DNA of 64,000 nt, taken from Sphingobacterium griseoflavum. Lineage in GTDB: Bacteria > Bacteroidota > Bacteroidia > Sphingobacteriales > Sphingobacteriaceae. The translations under genes were made by a program, and so were the position numbers. Below the pieces are notes generated by a model. That model searched no databases, was not told the origin of the DNA, and saw nothing but the letters and a program-made list of their open reading frames with translations. Numbering within the stretch: position 1 is the first letter of the stretch; every line of letters begins with the position of its first letter. Below are positions 26,097-33,190 of the stretch, one piece after another. The stretch covers positions 248,001 to 312,000 of the forward strand of contig NZ_BNAF01000004.1 in NCBI RefSeq assembly GCF_014653155.1, written 5' to 3'.

Positions 26097-27734
26097 TTAT
26101 AAAATATTTTTTAGCTCAGCAATTTGATAGCTGTCTGGCAACTCTCTTCCATTGATAAAAATGGTTGGTGTAGCCCTTATTTTCATTGCATCACACCATG
26201 CATTCATAGCTTCCACTTTGGCTAAAGCCGTTGTCATCTCCCCATTAACTGGGTGTTTTGCAGCAAATAGTTCGTAATCTTTCTCTTTAGCCAAATACCA
26301 ATCATCTAAGGCTTCTTTAACTTGCTCCGCACCATACACTTGTTGTATGGCTAGTAAATGTGCTACCGGAGCCGTTCTTTTATCATCTTCCCGCCCGCTG
26401 GCAGTAAAAATAATCCGTACACGAACATCCGGGTTTTTATGAACAACCGCATCCAACGCAGGATGGGCTTTTGAGCAAGGACCGCAGTAGGGATTGCAGA
26501 CTTTTACAATCTCTGTCTTTGCTTGTGGGTTACCAACAACAATACCCAAGCCTTCTACAGAAAATGTAATTCTATTGTTCTTTTCCAGCAGCGATTGAAA
26601 AACATCCGGGTTATAACGCAAACGTTTCCACCGCCGCTCTAAATCTTTACTTTTCTTAGCGTCTTTTAGTAAAGGAACTGCCTTATGTGTAAGCGCTAGC
26701 ATGCCGAAAAATAAAAATGCCATAGGCAGTAAAGCAAAGCTATTTAGTTCATTAAAAGCTGCGTCAGATTGCTTAAGAAAATAGTAGGAAGCAAGAGCAT
26801 TAACCAGCAATACCCCTTGCACAAACAAGCAGAGCGGACACCATTGCCGCACAACAAGAGCTTGATAGTAAATTGAATAGATAATGTATGGCGAAACAAA
26901 TAACGAAGCATATGCAAGCCAATTGTATCCCGCTGGATCCGCTATAAAAAAGAGTTGCGCTGCAAAAAAAGAGGCAAAGAACGCCATACCCCAAGCTGAC
27001 CAACTTATGCCCAAAAAATTGGATCCGGCGGAAGATAGCACGGCGTTACAGTCTGCTTTTTTTCCAAAACCACCGCATACTTCCTTGAGAAAAGGGTGGA
27101 AGGCATCGATATCGTGCCATATGAGCAAGGAGGAAAGCGCCAAACCAATAGATGAGCTTATTAAAAAGGTAAGAGCAATCCAGTTGGATGCAGGCGAGCT
27201 GTTCCATGCAGCGAAACCCGCAAGCAGTATGAAGATTCCTAAACCACCAAAAGAGACCTGTCGAAGCGACTGACTTCGCTTTTCATCGGCCCTATTTTTT
27301 TCATAGTCCATTTCGTCTTTCTTCGTCGTATCGTCCAGTAACAAGACTATTTCCTTATCTATGGATTTAAAATCGGCTATGCGCACAGTTTCCTGTCGTT
27401 TCTTTTCCGGATCCCAGAAACTGATATGCTGCTCACCCACTTCCGTAACGAGTGTTAATGCGGCATTCGGCCAGTGCTCGCGCTGTAGCGCGCAAACAAA
27501 AGGTGTTTCAAAATCCTCGTATGCGTATTCACCTAGCCTGACGCCGGCACTTTCCACGCCATAGTCTTTCAAAACGTCCTGCACAGCGACTAAGGAAATG
27601 GGGTCTAGATGTTTTTCTATCGCCCTGGATAGATTAAGTCGAGTGTGTTTGATGTCCGAAGCATGAAGAATCAGTTGGAAAATATCCAACAGGTTTTCTT
27701 CCAAATCGATATAGTTTTGACCGAATAGTTTCAT
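26097..27734 (-). CDS. C39-like/VKOR/thioredoxin fusion, disulfide-forming
   Basis: 545 residues in three parts. Residues 1-125 look like a C39 peptidase domain but lack the catalytic Cys (the expected place reads D-I-F-Q-L). Residues of about 155-350 are a four- to five-helix VKOR domain with the Cys pair in E-V-C-G-G ... D-C-N-A-V and the W-C-P-L-C active site. Residues of about 390-545 are a DsbA/DsbG-like thioredoxin with N-P-Y-C-G-P-C. VKOR-thioredoxin fusions form disulfides in exported proteins. I infer that the C39-like domain binds the precursor leader and couples oxidation to export. The gene lies directly upstream of precursor A. Confidence 0.9.
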   Translation of the reverse strand: MKLFGQNYIDLEENLLDIFQLILHASDIKHTRLNLSRAIEKHLDPISLVAVQDVLKDYGVESAGVRLGEYAYEDFETPFVCALQREHWPNAALTLVTEVGEQHISFWDPEKKRQETVRIADFKSIDKEIVLLLDDTTKKDEMDYEKNRADEKRSQSLRQVSFGGLGIFILLAGFAAWNSSPASNWIALTFLISSSIGLALSSLLIWHDIDAFHPFLKEVCGGFGKKADCNAVLSSAGSNFLGISWSAWGMAFFASFFAAQLFFIADPAGYNWLAYASLFVSPYIIYSIYYQALVVRQWCPLCLFVQGVLLVNALASYYFLKQSDAAFNELNSFALLPMAFLFFGMLALTHKAVPLLKDAKKSKDLERRWKRLRYNPDVFQSLLEKNNRITFSVEGLGIVVGNPQAKTEIVKVCNPYCGPCSKAHPALDAVVHKNPDVRVRIIFTASGREDDKRTAPVAHLLAIQQVYGAEQVKEALDDWYLAKEKDYELFAAKHPVNGEMTTALAKVEAMNAWCDAMKIRATPTIFINGRELPDSYQIAELKNIL

Positions 27735-28093
27735 TAGGGTTATATTTTCATAGCACTGAACATCATAAAGGAAAATTTGCCAGCTTGATTTTTACTAACC
27801 AAATATAAATAAATAACAACAATTAGGAGATAATATTTTAATGCAAACGTTTGTTTAAAATATATCTAACCAAAGTATAATCTTTATTTGTCGGTTTTGT
27901 AGTTTTTTACGAAACTATAGGTTTTAAATTCAATTTAATTGTTATTATAACATTAATTTTTTTTACCAAATAAAGATGGTTGTAAATTGACAAGCACGAT
28001 TATAAAATAATTTCAAAAGACGTTAATAGGTAGAGGGCCTAATTTTGACTATTAATTGCTCGAATCATCTGCAGGCGAGGAGTGCTGTGATAA
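27735..28093. repeat. Duplicated upstream region, copy 1
   Basis: About 360 bases 5' of the fusion gene recur at 32645-33003 with high identity, ending abruptly after 'gtgctgtgat'. Shared features are the -7 element at 27800-27807, a palindrome CAAACGTTTG (27844-27853), and AT-rich DNA. No gene is visible in it. The remaining 28094-28194 holds nothing I can support. Conservation of non-coding DNA on both copies is explained by recent duplication. Confidence 0.85.
27800..27807 (-). promoter_or_regulatory. -7 promoter element of fusion gene
   Basis: TATATTTG on the minus strand matches the Bacteroidetes -7 consensus TAnnTTTG. It is 66 bases before the ATG at 27734 and is kept in the duplicate at 32710-32717. 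No good -33 TTTG is found at the usual 19-21 bases, so strength is uncertain. The CAAACGTTTG palindrome lies about 37 bases further upstream and could be an operator. Confidence 0.45.
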
Positions 28094-28194
28094 AATCTCA
28101 GTGCCCATGATTTTCCAATCGATCTTTTAGCAACACAACCTTTTTACTTTCTATAGTGCCTCCTAAAGAAAATAGGACACACCATCAGATTCAT

Positions 28195-29244
28195 CTAATG
28201 AAGATCTCTTTCAAAAATATTTTTTAAAAACAGCTCTATTTGTTCTCCTCGGAGTCCTCTAGCGATAATTCTACCTTCGGGATCCAAAAGAAAGTTATCC
28301 GGTATGCCTTGAACGAGCAATTCGTACCCTGCTTTATTCCCGCGAAAGCCTTTTAAATCGGATACTTGCTTCCACAGAAGTCCATCATCCAACACCGCCT
28401 GTAGCCATTTATGCTTGTCTTCGTCCAACGAAATACCTAAAATCTCAAATCCTTGATTCTGATATTGTTTGTACAATTTTACCAACATAGGATTTTCGGT
28501 TCGACAGGGAACACACCAGCTCGCCCAAAAGTCCACTAACAAATATTTGCCACGGTAATCGGAGATTTTATAGATGCGACCCTCTGCATCAGGTTGGTCG
28601 ATATCGGGAAGTTGGGCACCTGTAACGAGGTTTCTTTTCCTCCTAATATCATGTGCGAGATTCGTATTTTTCAGATCCGAGGGCAGGATTGCCATCATTT
28701 CATCCAAAAAGTCATAATCAACATCCGTCTTCATCAACATATACCATAACAACTCCAGTGCGTAATAAGTTGCTATATTTTCCCGGATAAACTGCTTTGA
28801 ACGAGCATCTTGCTGATGAACGTCTAACTTTTTCAACGCTGTTCGTAAAGCACTATAACGTTGTTGCAGCCTGTCTGTTTCTGAGTTGGTAAGTGTATAG
28901 GCTCTGTCGGCTTTGCTTCCCATCGACCGCGCTTTGCCATGGAAATCCATTTCCTTATACGGTTCTATCCAAAACAAATACGCCGACTCTCGTTCTTTCT
29001 CGCTTTTATAATACCTTATCTCAACCAACGTTGGTTCCGGTATTGCGCCAATCAATTTAAATTCACTGTTTTGATCAAGGATCAAAGGTTCAATTACGAG
29101 GGAATCAAAGCGTACGTAATAACAGGCTTCATATGCTGCGAAAGGGACTGTGTCGATTTGACCTTTGACCACAAAGGGTTTGTTAACTTGTGCTACTGCT
29201 GTTGAACAAACTGACAAAAATGTGATTAGATGTAATAGTTTCAT
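28195..29244 (-). CDS. TlpA/DUF4369 thioredoxin, third of the locus
   Basis: 349 residues: signal peptide (1-18), an N-terminal DUF4369-like beta domain (20-110), a helical linker, and a C-terminal AhpC/TSA-TlpA thioredoxin with W-C-V-P-C (Cys244, Cys247) and the cis-Pro loop G-I-P-D-N-F. Unlike copies A and B it is the common Bacteroidetes TlpA form. Probably a periplasmic disulfide reductase. Preceded by the conserved stem-loop at 29350-29402, as precursor A is, which suggests a shared control or a precursor gene lost from this place. Confidence 0.9.
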   Translation of the reverse strand: MKLLHLITFLSVCSTAVAQVNKPFVVKGQIDTVPFAAYEACYYVRFDSLVIEPLILDQNSEFKLIGAIPEPTLVEIRYYKSEKERESAYLFWIEPYKEMDFHGKARSMGSKADRAYTLTNSETDRLQQRYSALRTALKKLDVHQQDARSKQFIRENIATYYALELLWYMLMKTDVDYDFLDEMMAILPSDLKNTNLAHDIRRKRNLVTGAQLPDIDQPDAEGRIYKISDYRGKYLLVDFWASWCVPCRTENPMLVKLYKQYQNQGFEILGISLDEDKHKWLQAVLDDGLLWKQVSDLKGFRGNKAGYELLVQGIPDNFLLDPEGRIIARGLRGEQIELFLKNIFERDLH

Positions 29245-29349
29245 ATCGTTTTAAATCTGTGGAAATACATAATACTGGTAGGCTGTACTATCATAACCAA
29301 TTGTTGATCTATACCTTCTCAAAGCAACAATCGTTGGTTACTTCGACAC

Positions 29350-29402
29350 AAGATGTCCGAACAAATACCTCTCCTGCACATCTTCGGAGGGCCTTTTACA
29401 GG
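29350..29402 (-). promoter_or_regulatory. Stem-loop leader, second copy
   Basis: The minus strand repeats the sequence block found before precursor A (GTAAAAGGCCCTCC, then a stem with AGGAG in its loop). The arms here are AAGATGT (29350-29356) and ACATCTT (29378-29384), pairing perfectly but with bases unlike the first copy. It lies 106 bases before the TlpA/DUF4369 gene. Confidence 0.45.
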
Positions 29403-29507
29403 GTATCTTTCGCTTTCCCGAGCTAGTTTACCGCCGGTCAAGAGATATTGTAAAACACTCACTATTGTTTTCAAATCCTTCGACATCATGATAGCGTATA
29501 TGTTTAG

Positions 29508-30365
29508 CTATGGGTAAAGCTCTATCCAATTATTATCGCGTTTGACTTGTTCGCTGATTTGTTTTTTTTGAAGTTGGCTTCCCTTTAGATGAACATCCGT
29601 TCCGTTTTGAGATGCAGTACGAATCTCCCAATGATTTTTCAACAAACTCTTAGCTTGTTTTAGAAAATCTGTTCGGGTTACTCTTCTATAGCGCACCCCT
29701 TCGTCAAAGTTGAAAGCGATACGGCTTTCTTTTCTTATGAACTTGGTTAACTCAAACTTCCAAGAAGATGTAGCATCTTCAATTGTAACGATAAGACCTG
29801 GAAGTCCACAAAACTTATAGGGACCATCACTAATAGGTATTTCCGTCGAAAACCAAGCCTCCCAACGACGACCTCCATAATCAACAACAGCTTTTTGACA
29901 TCGGTACCCCATCACTGTCATCGTATCCGTTAACAAGTCCCAATCTAAAACATTTTGTGGTTCAGAATAATAAAAATGTACCATATTATTGGCTCCGCCG
30001 GCATTGATTCCCTGAAAATAAAATAGACTATCGCTGTCTTTAATAATTGTATAATCTGGTTTAAATTGTCCAGCTATTGAAATGGCTGCTCCACCCTTGA
30101 AATTAGATCTATCAAAAAGATATTGGTATCGCGCTAAATCTTTCTGTGCCTTCTCTTCAGATCGGAAAAGCGACTGCTTGTTATTGATAAGTAATTCGCA
30201 GTTTAATTGGTCAACTATATGCGATAGACTATCTTTTTTGAATCTCAAGGTGTAATCGACCTTTATATCGAAAACGAAATCTTCACGACTCTGTGCAAAT
30301 ATTGCTTCATAATTGATGCTGAAAAATAAGCAAATAATGAAAGGCAAAATACCGTTATGTTTCAT
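29508..30365 (-). CDS. GLPGLI family protein
   Basis: 285 residues with signal peptide (about 1-24) and the name-giving motif F-C-G-L-P-G-L-I-V-T-I near residue 185. Before it are the usual G-Y-R-C-Q-K-A and W-E-A-W-F-S-T-E-I-P-I blocks. GLPGLI proteins are exported Bacteroidetes proteins of unknown function, frequent near TonB-dependent receptors and peptide loci. Here it lies between two thioredoxin genes of the precursor locus. Confidence 0.88.
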   Translation of the reverse strand: MKHNGILPFIICLFFSINYEAIFAQSREDFVFDIKVDYTLRFKKDSLSHIVDQLNCELLINNKQSLFRSEEKAQKDLARYQYLFDRSNFKGGAAISIAGQFKPDYTIIKDSDSLFYFQGINAGGANNMVHFYYSEPQNVLDWDLLTDTMTVMGYRCQKAVVDYGGRRWEAWFSTEIPISDGPYKFCGLPGLIVTIEDATSSWKFELTKFIRKESRIAFNFDEGVRYRRVTRTDFLKQAKSLLKNHWEIRTASQNGTDVHLKGSQLQKKQISEQVKRDNNWIELYP

Positions 30366-30394
30366 GCTAAAATTTGATAATCCTTAATATAAAA

Positions 30395-30510
30395 GGAATG
30401 TTCGAAAAGTTTATCTGACTTATAAAAAGCTACATTTTGCTGCTTTATGATTTATCCGCAACTCAACGCTAACCAGCGAGCTGGTTAGGTAACAACTTTT
30501 CGAACAATCC
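30395..30510. repeat. Nested inverted-repeat element (116 bp)
   Basis: Outer arms of 17 bases (30395-30411 and 30494-30510, one mismatch) enclose a perfect hairpin CTAACCAGC/GCTGGTTAG with a 2-base loop (30469-30488). It lies between precursor B and the GLPGLI gene. It could be a short mobile palindromic element (REP or MITE-like) or a structured RNA ending the precursor transcript. No transposase and no target duplication were recognised. Confidence 0.6.
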
Positions 30511-30538
30511 TCACACTAATTACTACGGATTGCAAAAG

Positions 30539-30700
30539 CTACTGCAAAAGAGATAGACACGACTCGTAGTCCAACTCATCGCATGCCAATACGGTACCTC
30601 TGCCGTCCCCACATTCGCAACTCACGACACCAATCCCAGTAGTTTGTTGTGTCTGTCCTCCTAAAACATCTTTTAATTGGTGCTTTAATAAACGCGTCAA
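30539..30700 (-). CDS. GG-leader precursor B (start unclear, leader damaged?)
   Basis: 53 codons from TTG 30700 to TAG 30539. The peptide reads L-T-R-L-L-K-H-Q-L-K-D-V-L-G-G and then a 38-residue core with four Cys (S-C-E-C, L-A-C, E-S-C). It clearly parallels precursor A (L-T-R-E-Q-L-K-D-V-F-G-G, then Q-P/Q-T-T-G and Cys-rich core). Two stops stand just before the TTG in frame and no ATG is available. A GTG in the next frame (V-K-I-D-A-F) suggests the leader start was shifted. It may be a weakly started or newly broken gene. It follows thioredoxin copy B as precursor A is next to copy A. Confidence 0.6.
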   Translation of the reverse strand: MTRLLKHQLKDVLGGQTQQTTGIGVVSCECGDGRGTVLACDELDYESCLSLLQ

Positions 30701-30778
30701 TTTTCACTAAAATTTAGCGTTAGAAAAAAAATAATAACGACAAAAAATAGTATGTCTCAAAAGACGATTTTATTAGCT

Positions 30779-32266
30779 TTACTTTCGAGCAGTTTCAATC
30801 CACTCAATCAGTTTTTTGTTACCCATGTAACCTCCAATACTTTGATGACTCAAACTGCCATTTTTATCGAAAAGAAGATAGCTAGGTATCGATTCGATAT
30901 TGAATTTTGTATAAATAGCATTCATTTGTGTTTTATATAAGTAGTAATGTTCTCCAGCAATTATATCAGTGTAGCCTTCCCAGCGAGATCGATCCGAAGA
31001 TTCGTCTGTCAAGTAAATAAATACCACATCATCAGAAGATGCATATCGGGCCTTCACTTCCCTAATTTTATCAAAAGCATCAATACATGGTCCACACCAA
31101 GTAGCCCAAAAATCAGCGATTACAACCTTACCTTTATACTTTGATAAAAGCTCCTTTAACACATCATTTTTTGAGGAATCGTTAGGAAGATAGTATCTAC
31201 CGAAGGATTTGGAAAAATCTGAGAGCAACGCATTGCGATACTGAAGGTAATTGGCAATTCCCGTATTTTTAAAATAGCTATTCACGCTTGTTTTCTGATT
31301 TTCTGACAAAGGTATTCCTTGATTTATTTGGTCTATAAATGCACCTGTTAGGATTATTTCATAGAATAAATCCTTTTGTCCAGGCAACAATTTTCGAAGC
31401 TTTCCTACGTATAAATCTGCTGGATTATTGATCAAATCCGGCAAGTTTAAAAGCAAATCTCCTCGGATCGCTTTTAAAAATGTGGGATCAAAAAACATTA
31501 GGATATCATGTTCCGAATTATTTAAATCCAAGAGCTTTTCATAATATGAAATATCTCTTTTCGGAATCAATGCGCTATTTAATAAGGAGTCGAGATCATT
31601 ATTTCTATTGTATCTAACAAACAAACTATCGTATTTATTTATTAAATCCGCCTTCATGAACATGGATAGTTTATTTTGCAAAGGACGGCCAACAGTAAGG
31701 GGTTTCATTTTTTCCATAGCATAAGCAATTCGATCGTCGAACTCCCTCAATTTACTGTCTCTAAAATCGTTTGCACTCTGAAATCTTGTCCTCGTTGACA
31801 GCGGATTGGGATCTTTTGGAGATCCGTATCCGAAGAGGACATTTTTAATAAGTTCGCCGTAAGCTTCCGACTGACGAAAAAGATGTTCATATTCTCCATC
31901 AAACTTTACGTTGTATTTGTCACAATCAATATGCTCAAAGTTTAGGGTGGTTGTTTTGTTAGGACTAAGGAGGATAAGATGGTATTTATTCCTGTAAAAG
32001 AAATAAAAGTATGATTGTCCCAATATAAACTTGGAAAAATGTAATATACTATCGTTGACCACAGTAAATCTTGCCGGCACATCGTTTTCAAAGAGCGATG
32101 ATAGATGGGCGTAATTAAGATTATGGACACTATCACATGAGCCCGAGATTTTTACATATAAATTCGTGTTACCAGATTGAAGCGATTGGGCGAAGGCAAG
32201 TTTGCCACAAAAAAAGAAGATCATGGTTAACGATAAATACGCCGAAAACATTTTAGATATGTACAT
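30779..32266 (-). CDS. TlpA-like thioredoxin, copy B
   Basis: 495 residues, collinear with copy A at 24190-25680 over the whole length, with only scattered replacements and a one-residue gap. Signal peptide (ending A-F-A-Q), unknown N-terminal region and a C-terminal thioredoxin domain with W-C-G-P-C (Cys391, Cys394) and I-P-S-Y are all kept, so it should be functional. It starts 21 bases after a truncated copy of the fusion gene and is followed by precursor B. Paralogue from the locus duplication. Confidence 0.88.
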   Translation of the reverse strand: MYISKMFSAYLSLTMIFFFCGKLAFAQSLQSGNTNLYVKISGSCDSVHNLNYAHLSSLFENDVPARFTVVNDSILHFSKFILGQSYFYFFYRNKYHLILLSPNKTTTLNFEHIDCDKYNVKFDGEYEHLFRQSEAYGELIKNVLFGYGSPKDPNPLSTRTRFQSANDFRDSKLREFDDRIAYAMEKMKPLTVGRPLQNKLSMFMKADLINKYDSLFVRYNRNNDLDSLLNSALIPKRDISYYEKLLDLNNSEHDILMFFDPTFLKAIRGDLLLNLPDLINNPADLYVGKLRKLLPGQKDLFYEIILTGAFIDQINQGIPLSENQKTSVNSYFKNTGIANYLQYRNALLSDFSKSFGRYYLPNDSSKNDVLKELLSKYKGKVVIADFWATWCGPCIDAFDKIREVKARYASSDDVVFIYLTDESSDRSRWEGYTDIIAGEHYYLYKTQMNAIYTKFNIESIPSYLLFDKNGSLSHQSIGGYMGNKKLIEWIETARK

Positions 32267-32287
32267 AAAATTTATTGGTAAGGGATT

Positions 32288-32644
32288 TCAATATACAATT
32301 TCCTGTCGTCTCTTTTCCGGATCCCAGAAACTGATATCCTGCTTACCCATTTCCGTAACGAGTGTTAATGCCGCATTCGGCCAGTGCTTACGCTGTAGCG
32401 CGCAAACAAAGGGTGTTTCAAAATCCTCGTATGCGTATTCACCTAGCCTGACGCCGGCACTTTCCACGCCATAGTCTTTCAAAACGTCCTGCACCGCGAC
32501 TAAGGAAATGGGGTCTAGATGTTTTTCTATCGCCCTGGATAGATTAAGTCGAGTGTGTTTGATGTCCGAAGCATGAAGAATCAGTTGGCAAATATGCAAC
32601 AGGTTTCCTTCCAAATCGATATAGTTTTGACCGAGTAGTTTCAT
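32288..32644 (-). pseudogene. Truncated C39-like fragment of the fusion gene
   Basis: 118 codons equal to the first 115 or so residues of the fusion protein at 26097-27734, then a new ending and stop supplied by sequence from before the thioredoxin gene. VKOR and thioredoxin parts are missing. The joint is at about 32296-32298, where ACA is shared by both parent sequences. It may be a dead remnant, or it may still make a free C39-like domain: start, upstream region and frame are intact and the middle part is nearly identical to the full gene. Confidence 0.8.
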
Positions 32645-33003
32645 TAGGGTTATATTTTCATAGCACTGAACATCATAAAGGAATATTTGCCAGCTTGATT
32701 ATTACTAACCAAATATAAATAAATAGAAATAATTAGGAGATAATATTTTAACGCAAACGTTTGTTTAAAAAATATCTAACCAAAAAAGACTCATTATTTG
32801 TCGGTTTAGGAATGTTTTGCGAAATTCTTGCTGTTACATTAATATTAATTGTTGTTTTAACATTAATTTTTTATCAAATAAAGATGGTTGTAAATTGACA
32901 AGCACGATTATAAAATAATTTCAAAAGACGTTAATAGGTAGAGGGCCTAATTTTGACTATTAATTGCTCGAATCATCTGCAGCCGAGGAGTGCCGTGATA
33001 ACA
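32645..33003. repeat. Duplicated upstream region, copy 2
   Basis: Counterpart of 27735-28093, including TATATTTG (32710-32717, minus) and the CAAACGTTTG palindrome. The similarity stops near 33003, marking the outer edge of the duplication. Bases 33004-33190 up to the DUF5686 gene end hold nothing I can support. Confidence 0.85.
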
Positions 33004-33190
33004 TCAAGTCCGTCCATCAAATGGAGTAGTCCGCCTTTACCAGTTTAGGCTTGCATGTTGGGGATCGTCATACCCAAATGATGGAAAGATCGACCTTCTC
33101 ACCAATTTTTAAAACTCGTAAAGAAGGCGAAAAACAATCATTTGTTTGCATTGCCATGTGAAGGGAATGTTTTTAGCTATTCCAAAACGA

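Noticed and set aside
28094..28194. Short frame with L-G-G-T near 28156 on the minus strand, as in precursors
   Set aside because: No Cys-rich core, no start codon, and a stop close upstream.
29319..29489. 56-codon frame with T-G-G and C-R-R-G-I-C, looking like another precursor before the TlpA/DUF4369 gene
   Set aside because: Its DNA is homologous to the non-coding leader before precursor A (the block with GGCCCTCC and the AGGAG loop), where no such frame exists. The GG and Cys are probably accidental.
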